This document shows positions 15,435-24,172 of a DNA stretch of 64,000 bases, piece by piece. Source of the stretch: Heteroscillospira sp050943935 (GTDB taxonomy: Bacteria > Bacillota > Clostridia > Oscillospirales > Oscillospiraceae); the NCBI GenBank assembly GCA_050943935.1, contig JBMNQC010000008.1, positions 62,001-126,000 of the forward strand, in the 5' to 3' direction. The notes beneath the pieces are model-generated. The model saw only the letters and a program-made list of their open reading frames with translations. It made no database searches and was not told where the DNA came from. The position numbers and the translations under genes are program-made. The stretch's first letter is position 1, and the number at the start of each line of letters is the position of its first letter.

Positions 15435-16781
15435 ATGAGTGAACAGAAAGTAACTTACAGCCTTGCGAACGATCCGCTCGCTCCCAGCAAAGAGCGTATA
15501 ATGGACCCGCTTTCCTATACTGTTGCATGGATAGGCGGAAATATCTCCGTTGCCATCTTTATGGTAGGCGCAAGCTTTGTTCCTCCGGCGGGTGAGCTGA
15601 ACCTTATTCAGGCTTTCATCGCCATGCTTATCGGTCTTTCCATTCTGGCGGTCATCCTCACCGTAAACGGCGCGGCCGGACATAAATTCGGCATCCCCTA
15701 TGTTGTTCAGGCAAGGCCCGTATTCGGTACGATAGGCCTTAAGCTCCCGGCATTGCTGCGCGGCATACCGGCTCTGGTGTGGTTCGGCGTTCAGAGCTGG
15801 ACCGGAGCCTCCGCAGTAAACACCATTACGACCCGTATGTTCGGCTACGATAATCTGGTCGTCGTATTTATCCTTTTCACTCTGGCTCAGACCGTGCTGG
15901 CATATACGGGCCTTAAGGGCATCAAGTGGATAGAAAACATAGGCGTCGGCGTTATATTCCTGTCCGTTGTATATATGACCTATACCCTGGTCACGAACTT
16001 CGGCACGGAGCTGAATGAAAACCTTATCCAGTATCAGGGCTCCTGGGGCCTGCCCTTTATCGCCGCCATCACCGCAAGCATAGGCTTCTCCACCACCATA
16101 GTCACAAATATATCCGACTTCATGCGCGACGTATCCAAGAAGGTAAAGACCCGCACCACCGCCGTGCTGCACTGGATAGCCTTTGTGCCCACCAATATGT
16201 TCCTGGGCATGATAGGTCTTATGACCGCCGGCGTAACCGGTGAGTGGGACCCCATAGCCCTGTTCACCAGCGCCCTGCCCGACAGCCCCGTTCTCATCGT
16301 GTCTCTGGTGTTCATCGCCTTCGCTCAGATCACCACCAACCTCTACAACAACCTGGTCCCGGCAACTTATGTGCTGATGGATATCACCAAGATGAAGAAG
16401 TACAACCACGCCGCCCCCATCTGCACGGTTCTCTCCGTGCTGACCTGCCCCTGGGTCATCGCCTCCGTGGGCGCCTTCCTGATATTCATCGACATCTGCA
16501 CCGCTTTCTTCGGCGCTATTTTTGCCGCCCTTGTCACCGACTATTACTTCTTCCGCAAGCAGGAACTGAGCATTGACGACCTGTATAATCCTGACGGGCC
16601 CTTTGTGGGCATAAACTGGCGCGGCATTATCGCCATAACCGTCGGCGCGGCGCTTGGCCTCATGTTTATTGAGGTGTCCTGGTTCGTGACGCTTATACCC
16701 ACCGCCCTCGTCTACTACCTGCTCACAAAGTACACCAAGCTCAGCCCCAGCTTCAACAAGGGCACAATTTTTGAATCTTAA
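15435..16781 (+). CDS. NCS1-family nucleobase/hydantoin/allantoin permease
   Basis: 448 residues with about twelve hydrophobic segments. The N-terminal LANDPLAPSKERIMDPLSYT, then WIGGNISVAIFMVGAS, and HKFGIPYVVQARPVFG are typical of the NCS1 (Mhp1/CodB/PucI) transporters, which carry purines, cytosine, allantoin or hydantoins with Na+ or H+. WFGVQSWTGASAV is the conserved helix-3 substrate motif. It sits between a cupin and an allantoinase-like hydrolase (20 and 18-base gaps), suggesting import of a cyclic amide. The exact substrate cannot be read from sequence. Confidence 0.88.
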   Translation: MSEQKVTYSLANDPLAPSKERIMDPLSYTVAWIGGNISVAIFMVGASFVPPAGELNLIQAFIAMLIGLSILAVILTVNGAAGHKFGIPYVVQARPVFGTIGLKLPALLRGIPALVWFGVQSWTGASAVNTITTRMFGYDNLVVVFILFTLAQTVLAYTGLKGIKWIENIGVGVIFLSVVYMTYTLVTNFGTELNENLIQYQGSWGLPFIAAITASIGFSTTIVTNISDFMRDVSKKVKTRTTAVLHWIAFVPTNMFLGMIGLMTAGVTGEWDPIALFTSALPDSPVLIVSLVFIAFAQITTNLYNNLVPATYVLMDITKMKKYNHAAPICTVLSVLTCPWVIASVGAFLIFIDICTAFFGAIFAALVTDYYFFRKQELSIDDLYNPDGPFVGINWRGIIAITVGAALGLMFIEVSWFVTLIPTALVYYLLTKYTKLSPSFNKGTIFES

Positions 16782-16799
16782 TCAGGAGGCGTAATCAAT

Positions 16800-18152
16800 A
16801 TGCTGGACAAACTTCTTATTAATGGAACCATCGTCACCAAAGACAGCCGTTTCGCCGGTAACGTGGGTATCAAGGGCGAGAAGATTTCCTGTATTCTCGC
16901 TCCGGATGAGAAGCCCGAGGCGGCGGAGGTAATTGACCTTCAGGGCAAATATCTTATTCCCGGCATGATAGACGCCCATGTGCATTTTGAAGACCCCGGA
17001 CACACGGACCGCGAGGATATGCCCCACGGCAGCGCGGCCTGCGCGGTGGGAGGAGTCACCACCGTTGTGCTGATGCCCACCAACGACCCGCTGGCCCTCA
17101 CTCTGGAGGCCTGGAAGGCAAACATGGATTCCTATGCGGGGCGCGCCTATGTGGACTACGGCATGCACGGCGGCGTAGACGCCAAGAGCTTCCCCTATAC
17201 CAGAGAGCTCTGGCGCGACAGCGGCGCCACAGCCATCAAGGCGTTTATGTGCTATTCCTCCGCCAATATGGGCTATGTGAACGACGAGACCCTGTATGAA
17301 ACTCTGGAACTGGCCAAGGAAGAGGACGCGCTGGTTCTGCTGCATTGTGAGAACGATGATATCATCAATCTCAACAACAAGCGCATGAAGGAGGCCGGCC
17401 GCACGGACAGGCTGTCCTTCAACCACAGCCGCCCCGGCTTCGGCGAGGTCGAGGCCATACGCCGGGCGCTGTATTTTGCAAAGCGCCTGGGCAACCGCGT
17501 GGTGATATGCCATGTGTCCACGGCCGACGGTCTTGAGGAGATACGCAGGGCCAAGGAGGAGGGCGTACAGGTATGGGCCGAAAGCTGCCCCCAGTATTTC
17601 ACCTTCACCACCGACGATTTTGAAAAGCAGGGACCTTACCTGAAATTCACCCCCGTAATGCACGAGCAGGACAATCAGGACCGCATGTGGGACCTCATAG
17701 GCAAGGGCTATGTGGACACCATAGGCTCTGACCACTCCCCCTTCTCCGTGGAAGAGAAGGAAGTGGGCATCGACAACATCTGGAAAGCCCCCAACGGAAT
17801 TCCCGGTCTTGAGGCTGAGCTGGCGGTATTCCTAAACGGCGTGAACCAGGGCCGCATTACTCTTGAGGACCTTGTGCGCATGACCAGCTACAACCCCGCA
17901 AAAGCATACAGTATCCCAAACAAGGGCGAAATACGCGTGGGCTACGACGCCGACCTCACCGTGGTGGATATGGAGCTGGAAAAAGAGTTTTCCAAGGAGA
18001 CCATCGCCTCCAAATGCCCCTGGTCGCCCTACATGGGACGCCGGTTCAAGGGCTGGCCCGTTATGACCATAGTCCGCGGCTCCGTGGTCGCCAAGGACGG
18101 CAGGCTCACCGGCGAGCTTGGGTACGGAAAACCGGTCTACCGGCGGAAATAA
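16800..18152 (+). CDS. Cyclic amidohydrolase, allantoinase/dihydropyrimidinase-like
   Basis: 450 residues. Binuclear metal amidohydrolase of the allantoinase/hydantoinase/dihydroorotase group with all ligands visible: His60 and His62 (DAHVHFEDPG), bridging Lys147 (AIKAFM), His182 (LLHCEND), His238 (VICHVST) and Asp311 (IGSDHSPF). The EDPGHTDREDMPHGSAACAV segment is closer to allantoinase than to dihydropyrimidinase, but a dedicated hydantoinase is also possible. It opens the cyclic amide ring of the imported substrate. Last gene of the operon, with a perfect terminator following. No downstream ureide genes are present. Confidence 0.82.
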   Translation: MLDKLLINGTIVTKDSRFAGNVGIKGEKISCILAPDEKPEAAEVIDLQGKYLIPGMIDAHVHFEDPGHTDREDMPHGSAACAVGGVTTVVLMPTNDPLALTLEAWKANMDSYAGRAYVDYGMHGGVDAKSFPYTRELWRDSGATAIKAFMCYSSANMGYVNDETLYETLELAKEEDALVLLHCENDDIINLNNKRMKEAGRTDRLSFNHSRPGFGEVEAIRRALYFAKRLGNRVVICHVSTADGLEEIRRAKEEGVQVWAESCPQYFTFTTDDFEKQGPYLKFTPVMHEQDNQDRMWDLIGKGYVDTIGSDHSPFSVEEKEVGIDNIWKAPNGIPGLEAELAVFLNGVNQGRITLEDLVRMTSYNPAKAYSIPNKGEIRVGYDADLTVVDMELEKEFSKETIASKCPWSPYMGRRFKGWPVMTIVRGSVVAKDGRLTGELGYGKPVYRRK

Positions 18153-18157
18153 CGGCA

Positions 18158-18233
18158 GGGGAGGAAAAGTTTTAAATCCGTCCCGGAGCAACACATAAAT
18201 TATTCACTATTAATTATTCATTCTTCCCTCTTC
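18158..18233 (-). repeat. Type-4 mini-repeat, reverse copy
   Basis: Reverse complement of the 10922-10970 style element: TTGAAGAGGGAAGAATGAAT, AATAGTGAATAATTTATGTG, then GGGACGGATTTAAAAC. Fills the gap between the amidohydrolase and the terminator. Confidence 0.55.
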
Positions 18234-18275
18234 AATAAAAGGAAAGAGCCCCTCACGGGGCTCTTTCCTTTTATT
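18234..18275. terminator. Bidirectional terminator between amidohydrolase and citrate synthase
   Basis: Perfect 19-base-pair stem with TCAC loop (arms 18234-18252, 18257-18275); the minus-strand citrate synthase stop lies inside the right arm. Confidence 0.9.
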
Positions 18276-19629
18276 TTCTCTCTTCCATTGGGATATAAGG
18301 CGTACTTTTGACGGCGGCGCGGTAGGCCGGGCGCATAATGCGCTTGGAGGACATTACCTCCTCTATGCGGTGGGCGCACCAGCCGGAGATGCGTGAGATG
18401 GCGAACAGGGGGGTAAACAGCTCGTCGGGTATGCCCAGCATCCGGATGACAAAGCCGGAGTACAGGTCGATATTGGCGCAGATGGGAGTATCCAGATTCT
18501 TGCGCTCAACAATAAGCTGAGAGCCGTTGCGCTCTATGGAGCGGAGGTATTCATAATCCTCGGCCATGCCCTTATGCTCGGCCATGCCCCGGGCGTACTC
18601 CTTAATAAGCTCGGCGCGGGGGTCGGACAGGGTGTAGACCGCGTGGCCCAGACCGTATATCTTGCCGGAACCGTCGCCGGCTTTGCGGTCCAGGATGAGG
18701 TTCAGGAAGTCGCACATTGCGCCGTCATCGCCGGGATCGGGCACATTCTCCTTCACCGCCTCAAACATGGTGCGCACGCGGCTGTTGGCGCCGCCGTGGA
18801 GGGGGCCCTTCAGAGAGGATACGGCGCCGGCTATGGCGCTGTAGGTATCCGTGCCGCTGGAGGACAGGGCGCGGCAGACGAAGGCGGAGTTGTTACCGCC
18901 GCCGTGCTCGGCGTGGAGCATCATCATAACATCCAGCAAATGGGCCTCCTCGGGGGTATAGCTCTTGTCGTGGCGGAGCATACGCAGGAAGTTTTCCGCC
19001 ACGGACAGCTCCTCCTTGGGGTAATGAATATACAGGCTCTTGCCGTCATAGTGGTGGCGCTTGGCGGCGTAGGCGTTGGCCACGATTATGGGGAAGCGGG
19101 CTATAAGCTCTATGGACTGGCGCAGCATATTCTCAAGGCTGGTCTCATCTGGATTCAGGTCATAGGAATACAGGGCCAGCACGCTTCTGGCCAGCTTATT
19201 CATAACATCCCGGCTGGGCGCCTTCAGTATCATGTCCTCATTGAAGTTGTGGGGAAGCCGGCGGGCGCGGCTGAGTATGGAATCAAACTGTTCAAACTCT
19301 CCGGCGGTGGGCAGCTTGCCCATGAGCAGCAGATACGCCACCTCCTCATAGCCGAAGGTGTTCCGGTCTATGTGGGCCTGAACTATATCAGCCACATTTA
19401 TGCCGCGGTAATACAGACGGCCGGGCACGGGGATGATCTCGCCGTCCTCTATATTATAACCAATTACCCGGCCTATCTTGGTGACGCCGGCCATAACGCC
19501 GGTGCCGTCGGAATTGCGCAGGCCCCGTTTGACCTTGTCTGTAAAGTACTTTTCGGGAATGGTGTACTCGCTTATCACTCGTTTATGCAGCTCCGGGCCA
19601 AAGTAATCGGCTGGATTTAGCTCGGTCAT
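18271..19629 (-). CDS. gltA: Citrate synthase
   Basis: 452 residues; condenses oxaloacetate and acetyl-CoA to citrate. Catalytic regions are recognisable: the MMLHAEHGGGNNSAF segment, KGPLHGGANSRV (active-site His in GPLHGGAN) and GLGHAVYTLSDPRA (second His), plus the later Asp/Arg region NIDLYSGFVIRMLGIP. N-terminal extension (about 1-60) resembles the longer clostridial citrate synthases rather than the 370-residue Bacillus form. Divergent from aconitase and Icd, it provides step one of the oxidative route to 2-oxoglutarate. Confidence 0.93.
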   Translation of the reverse strand: MTELNPADYFGPELHKRVISEYTIPEKYFTDKVKRGLRNSDGTGVMAGVTKIGRVIGYNIEDGEIIPVPGRLYYRGINVADIVQAHIDRNTFGYEEVAYLLLMGKLPTAGEFEQFDSILSRARRLPHNFNEDMILKAPSRDVMNKLARSVLALYSYDLNPDETSLENMLRQSIELIARFPIIVANAYAAKRHHYDGKSLYIHYPKEELSVAENFLRMLRHDKSYTPEEAHLLDVMMMLHAEHGGGNNSAFVCRALSSSGTDTYSAIAGAVSSLKGPLHGGANSRVRTMFEAVKENVPDPGDDGAMCDFLNLILDRKAGDGSGKIYGLGHAVYTLSDPRAELIKEYARGMAEHKGMAEDYEYLRSIERNGSQLIVERKNLDTPICANIDLYSGFVIRMLGIPDELFTPLFAISRISGWCAHRIEEVMSSKRIMRPAYRAAVKSTPYIPMEERK

Positions 19630-19669
19630 GGCTCAACACTTCCTCACTTTTGGAATATATTTGATTAAC

Positions 19670-19698
19670 AGTATAAAGTATTTGCATAATAAACGCAA
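19670..19698 (-). promoter_or_regulatory. Promoter of citrate synthase
   Basis: Minus strand TTGCGT (19693-19698), 17-base spacer, TATACT (19670-19675), about 40 bases upstream of the ATG. Confidence 0.7.
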
Positions 19699-19801
19699 GT
19701 AAAAATCAAATTTCAGCCAAAGTACAGACAAAAGGCCGCATTAAGCCTGTATATTCGTATAAAAATGCAGGACGTTTCTAAAATCCTGCATGAAAAAGCC
19801 C

Positions 19802-19829
19802 TTGCAAGCTCCGTTTTTTATGATATACT
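19802..19829 (+). promoter_or_regulatory. Promoter of the aconitase-Icd genes
   Basis: TTGCAA (19802-19807), 16-base spacer, TATACT (19824-19829). A small hairpin (ATGCAGGA / TCCTGCAT, 19765-19791) lies just upstream and may mark an operator. Confidence 0.5.
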
Positions 19830-19884
19830 CTTAAGTATATTGGGGAGGATACCCCGAAAATAATAGTAAGCGAGTTGATACGCA

Positions 19885-22113
19885 ATGATAAAGCTGCACG
19901 ACGGCGCCGTTCTGTGGCAGAACGGAAAGACCGTACCCGCCTCTCCCTCCGCTGAGGGCCGGGAAAAGACCATAGCCTATCAGATCCTGCGCAGCCACGA
20001 CAAGGGCGCCGGGGACGCCGGTATGCGCATCCGGTTCGACAGTCTCATCTCCCACGACATTACCTATGTGGGCGTCATCCAGACCGCCCGGGCCTCCGGC
20101 ATGGAGAAATTCCCCGTGCCCTATGTGCTCACCAACTGCCACAACAGCCTCTGCGCTGTGGGCGGCACCATAAACGAGGACGACCATGTGTTCGGCCTCT
20201 CCGCGGCGAAAAAATACGGCGGCATCTATGTGCCCGCCAACCAGGCCGTTATTCACCAGTACGCCCGCGAAATGCTCACCGGCTGCGGACGCATGGTGCT
20301 GGGCTCCGACAGCCACACCCGCTACGGCGCCATAGGCACCATGGGCATAGGCGAGGGCGGCCCCGAGATAGTGAAGCAGCTGCTGGAAAACACTTATGAC
20401 GTGGCCGCTCCCCAGGTGGTGCTGGTGTATCTCACCGGCGCGCCCAACCGGGGCGTGGGTCCTCACGACGTGGCCCTGGCTCTCTGCGGCGCCACCTATA
20501 AAAACGGCTTTGTGAAAAACAAGGTGCTGGAATTCGTCGGCCCCGGCGTCAGGAATCTGCCCATGGACTACCGCATAGGCATAGACGTTATGACCACCGA
20601 GACCGCCTGCCTCAGCTCCATCTGGGAGACCGACGGCCGGGTGGAGGAATATCTGGCCGCCCACGGCCGTGCCGGCACCTACAAGGCCCTCGCCCCCATT
20701 GACGGCGCGGTGTACGACGCCATGATAGAGATAGACCTGAGCACCATAGAGCCTATGGCCGCCCTGCCCTTCCACCCCAGCGAGGCCTACACCATCGCCC
20801 AGCTTCAGCAGGATGCCGGAGATATCCTCCGGGCAGCCGAGCAGCGGGCTGCCGACCAGTTCGGCGGCAAGGTGAGCCTGAAGCTCACCGACAAGCTGGT
20901 GAACGGTAAGCTCATGGTGGACCAGGGCGTGATCGCCGGCTGCTCCGGCGGTATGTACGACAACATAGCCGAGGCCGCCGCCATCCTGGCCGGCCACGAC
21001 GTGGGCGACGGCTACTTCTCCCTGTCCGTCTATCCCCCCAGCGTGCCCGTGAACCTGCGCCTCATCCGGGACGGCATACAGCAGACCCTTATGGAGTCCG
21101 GCGCCCTGTTTAAGAGCTGCTTCTGCGGCCCCTGCTTCGGCGCGGGCGACGTGCCCTCCAACAACGGTCTGAGCATACGCCACACCACCCGCAACTTCCC
21201 CAACCGGGAGGGCAGCAAGCCCGGAGACGGCCAGCTCAGCGCCGTCATGCTCATGGACGCCCGCTCCATAGCCGCCACCGCCAGGAACCACGGCGTGCTC
21301 ACCGCCGCCACCGAGATAGATTACACCGCTCCCGTCAGCAGCGGCTACTGCTTCGACCCCGCCGTGTATGAGAAGCGCTGCTACTTCGGCTTCGGCAAGG
21401 CCGACCCCTCCGCCGAGCTGAAGTTCGGCCCCAACATAGCCGACTGGCCGGAGATACCCGCCCTCAGCGACAACCTCATTATGGAGCTTGCCGCCGTCAT
21501 CCAGGACGAGGTCACCACCACCGATGAGCTTATCCCCTCCGGTGAGACCAGCTCCTACCGCTCCAACCCCATGAAGCTGGCCTCCTTCGCCCTCAGCCGC
21601 CGGGAGCCCGAGTATGTGAAGCGCACGGAGAGGATTCGTGACCTTGAAGCCCGCCGCGCCGCCGGAGACTATTCCGCCCTGGCCGCTCTGGGTCTCAGCG
21701 ATGAGGAGCTGAAAAACAGCACCATCGGCTCCGTCATCTTCGCCCGCAAGCCCGGCGACGGCTCCGCCCGTGAGCAGGCAGCCTCCTGCCAGCGCGTGCT
21801 GGGTGGCTGCGCCAACATCTGCTACGAGTACGCCACCAAGCGCTACCGCTCCAACTGCATCAACTGGGGCATGCTGCCCTTCGTCATTGACGGTGATGTG
21901 AGCTTTGACTACGCCTGCGGCGATATGATCTGCGTCCCCGGCGTCCGTGAGAAGGTGGAGAGGGGCGAGAGCCTGTTCCCCGCAAAGATAGTCACCGGCT
22001 CCGGCGAGGTACATGACATCACCCTGAAGCTGGGCGCGCTCACCGACGATGAGCGGGACATCATCCTCCGGGGCTGCCTCATGAACCACTACGCCGCAAA
22101 GCGCGGAAAGTGA
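19885..22113 (+). CDS. Aconitate hydratase (AcnA-superfamily, YbhJ-like)
   Basis: 742 residues, 4Fe-4S enzyme converting citrate to isocitrate. The cluster cysteines are visible: Cys353 in VIAGCSGGM, then Cys414 and Cys417 in CGPC, a spacing close to that of classical aconitase. SDSHTRYGAIGTMGIGEGG gives substrate and catalytic residues. The usual SCTN motif around the first Cys is replaced by GCSGG, so it belongs to a divergent hydratase branch that includes E. coli YbhJ rather than canonical AcnA. Its position between citrate synthase and icd strongly supports the aconitase role. 8-base gap to icd. Confidence 0.88.
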   Translation: MIKLHDGAVLWQNGKTVPASPSAEGREKTIAYQILRSHDKGAGDAGMRIRFDSLISHDITYVGVIQTARASGMEKFPVPYVLTNCHNSLCAVGGTINEDDHVFGLSAAKKYGGIYVPANQAVIHQYAREMLTGCGRMVLGSDSHTRYGAIGTMGIGEGGPEIVKQLLENTYDVAAPQVVLVYLTGAPNRGVGPHDVALALCGATYKNGFVKNKVLEFVGPGVRNLPMDYRIGIDVMTTETACLSSIWETDGRVEEYLAAHGRAGTYKALAPIDGAVYDAMIEIDLSTIEPMAALPFHPSEAYTIAQLQQDAGDILRAAEQRAADQFGGKVSLKLTDKLVNGKLMVDQGVIAGCSGGMYDNIAEAAAILAGHDVGDGYFSLSVYPPSVPVNLRLIRDGIQQTLMESGALFKSCFCGPCFGAGDVPSNNGLSIRHTTRNFPNREGSKPGDGQLSAVMLMDARSIAATARNHGVLTAATEIDYTAPVSSGYCFDPAVYEKRCYFGFGKADPSAELKFGPNIADWPEIPALSDNLIMELAAVIQDEVTTTDELIPSGETSSYRSNPMKLASFALSRREPEYVKRTERIRDLEARRAAGDYSALAALGLSDEELKNSTIGSVIFARKPGDGSAREQAASCQRVLGGCANICYEYATKRYRSNCINWGMLPFVIDGDVSFDYACGDMICVPGVREKVERGESLFPAKIVTGSGEVHDITLKLGALTDDERDIILRGCLMNHYAAKRGK

Positions 22114-22121
22114 GGCGCCGT

Positions 22122-23324
22122 ATGGAAAAGATTAAAATGCCCAACCCCATAGTGGAGATGGACGGCGACGAGATGACCCGGGTGCTCTGGGGCATCATCA
22201 AGGACGAGCTGATCCTCCCCTATGTGGAGCTGAACACCGAGTACTACGACCTGAGCCTCACCCACCGGGACGAGACCGGGGACAAGGTCACCCACGAGGC
22301 CGGCGAGGCCATAAAGCGCTACCATGTGGGCGTGAAATGCGCCACCATCACCCCCAACGCCCAGCGGGTGGAGGAGTATAAGCTCCACGAGATGTGGAAA
22401 AGCCCCAACGGCACCATCCGCTCCATACTGGACGGCACGGTGTTCCGGGCTCCCATCATGGTGAGCTGCGTGCACCCCGTGGTAAAGACCTGGGAAAAGC
22501 CCATCACCATAGCCCGCCACGCCTACGGCGATATTTATAAGAATGTTGAGTACCGCGTACCCTGCGCGGGTAAGGCCGAGCTGGTGTTCACCGATACGGA
22601 GGGCAAAGAGCTTTACCGTGAGACCGTACACGACTTTAAGGGCAGCGGCGTCATCCAGGGTGTCCACAACCGGGACGACAGCATAGTGTCCTTCGCCCGG
22701 GCCTGCTTTGAATACGGCCTCAGCACCAATCAGGATGTGTGGTTCTCCACCAAGGACACCATATCCAAGCAGTACGACCAGACCTTTAAGCTCCTGGCCC
22801 AGGAGGTTTTTGACAAGGAGTATGCCCAGCGCTACGAAAAGGCGGGGCTCACATACTTCTACACCCTCATTGACGACGCCGTCGCCCGGGTGATACGCTC
22901 CAAGGGCGGCTTCGTCTGGGCCTGCAAGAACTACGACGGCGACGTGATGAGCGACATGGTGAGCACCGCCTTCGGCAGCCTTGCCATGATGACCAGCGTA
23001 CTCGTCTCCCCGGACGGCAACTATGAGTACGAGGCCGCCCACGGCACCGTCACCCGCCACTGGTACCGCTACCGGGAGAGCGGCAAAATGACAAGCACCA
23101 ACCCCGTGGCCACCATTTTCGCCTGGTCCGGCGCCCTGCGCAAGCGCGGCGAACTGGACGGCAGCCCGGAGCTTATGGGCTTTGCCGACCGTCTGGAAAA
23201 GGCCACCCTGGACACCATAGAGTCCGGCACCATGACCGGCGACCTGGCCGCCCTGGCCGAGGGCGTTGAGGTGCGCAGCGTGGACAGCGTGGAGTTCATT
23301 AAGGCCATAAGAGAAAAACTGTAA
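22122..23324 (+). CDS. icd: NADP-dependent isocitrate dehydrogenase, eukaryotic-like type
   Basis: 400 residues from the ATG at 22122; an in-frame GTG at 22110 overlaps the aconitase end and is less likely. Oxidative decarboxylation of isocitrate to 2-oxoglutarate. The start KIKMPNPIVEMDGDEMTRVLW, the KSPNGTIRSILDGTVFRAPI substrate motif and the C-terminal AAHGTVTRHWYRY and TNPVATIFAW are those of the homodimeric eukaryotic-like NADP enzymes, not of E. coli Icd. With citrate synthase and aconitase it forms the glutamate-supplying half of the citric acid cycle. Confidence 0.93.
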   Translation: MEKIKMPNPIVEMDGDEMTRVLWGIIKDELILPYVELNTEYYDLSLTHRDETGDKVTHEAGEAIKRYHVGVKCATITPNAQRVEEYKLHEMWKSPNGTIRSILDGTVFRAPIMVSCVHPVVKTWEKPITIARHAYGDIYKNVEYRVPCAGKAELVFTDTEGKELYRETVHDFKGSGVIQGVHNRDDSIVSFARACFEYGLSTNQDVWFSTKDTISKQYDQTFKLLAQEVFDKEYAQRYEKAGLTYFYTLIDDAVARVIRSKGGFVWACKNYDGDVMSDMVSTAFGSLAMMTSVLVSPDGNYEYEAAHGTVTRHWYRYRESGKMTSTNPVATIFAWSGALRKRGELDGSPELMGFADRLEKATLDTIESGTMTGDLAALAEGVEVRSVDSVEFIKAIREKL

Positions 23325-23326
23325 AG

Positions 23327-23360
23327 CACAAAGGCAGCGCCGCCCGGCGCTGCCTTTGTG
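23327..23360 (+). terminator. Hairpin after icd
   Basis: 14-base perfect stem (arms 23327-23340, 23347-23360) right after the icd stop, but without a long T run; probable terminator or 3' stabiliser. Confidence 0.65.
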
Positions 23361-23427
23361 CATGTTTGGGGCGAAGTAAAAAACTTTTCCTCCTCTAACA
23401 TGGAAGAAAAAAGACTCACATCCACCT

Positions 23428-23994
23428 CCGCACGAGCGCGTTGTGCGCGTCGGCGAGGCCCAAAAGAGTATACGATTTAGGCAGATTCTTTGGGAAGTCT
23501 GAAACCCGTTTCTATAAAGAAATGGGTTTCATATCCCGACTCCGCGGCAAAAAACGATTGCATATCCGCGCTTGGGCGAAAAGGTACGGGGCGCAGTCTG
23601 CGGACTGCGTTGTGCGACCCCATTTCTTTCAGAAAGAAACGGTGTCGCCCGCCAAAGAAACTTACCGTTCGCCATGGGCCGTAAGCTGAGCTGACGCTCA
23701 CCTTACTCAAATGGCGAAGTGTTAGTGCGGCGTAAGTCGCGCCTGATTCGATGGAATTGGGCAGTAGATTTCAGCATTAAGCTCACCTGACAGTACCGCA
23801 CTTCGACGCAGGCCAGGACTCACATCCACCGCCGCACGAGCGCGTTGTGCGCGTCGGCGAGGCCCAAAAGAGTATACGATTTAGGCAGATTCTTTGGGAA
23901 GTCTGAAACCCGTTTCTATAAAGAAATGGGTTTCAGAATACGACCCCCGCGGTATAGGCCGATTGCATATCCGCACTTGGGCGAATATGCACGC
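23428..23994 (+). repeat. Dispersed intergenic repeat, copy C, with a tandemly duplicated end
   Basis: The right half of the type-1 element (CGCACGAGCGCGTTGTGCGC through the GAAACCCG/GGGTTTCA hairpin) occurs twice, at 23428-23546 and 23831-23949, a spacing of 403 bases; the full core lies between. The two halves are almost identical to each other over about 115 bases. Short open frames inside repeat with the DNA and show no ribosome sites, so the region is read as non-coding. Confidence 0.75.
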
Positions 23995-24013
23995 GGGCGC
24001 GCAATGCGCGCCC
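23995..24013. repeat. 19-base palindrome, copy 4 of 6
   Basis: GGGCGCGCAATGCGCGCCC followed by CTAC, at the end of repeat copy C; here no type-2 repeat follows. Confidence 0.85.
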
Positions 24014-24134
24014 CTACACGCTCCGAATCAGCTTTAATCAAACTTGATAGATTAAACCCTCCCGCCCTCTGCGGAGGGCACTTCCACTATCAGAGGAGGA
24101 AAAGCTTTTGGGCTGCGGCCAGTACCATAACACT

Positions 24135-24169
24135 AAAAAATGCTCCGACACCGGTCGGAGCATTTTTAT
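24135..24169 (-). terminator. Terminator of the FAD oxidoreductase gene
   Basis: AAAAATGCTCCGAC/GTCGGAGCATTTTT perfect 14-base stem just beyond the minus-strand stop codon, ending in a T run on either strand. Confidence 0.85.
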
Positions 24170-24172
24170 TAT

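Noticed and set aside
19831..22089. Very long open frame (about 750 codons) antisense to aconitase, and similar ones antisense to the FakA-like gene (841-2232), hisHB region (5344-7071), serS (35820-37031) and isocitrate dehydrogenase (22089-23363)
   Set aside because: They mirror the codon bias of the real genes on the other strand, are rich in His/Gly/Val/Ala, lack ribosome sites and have no recognisable domains.
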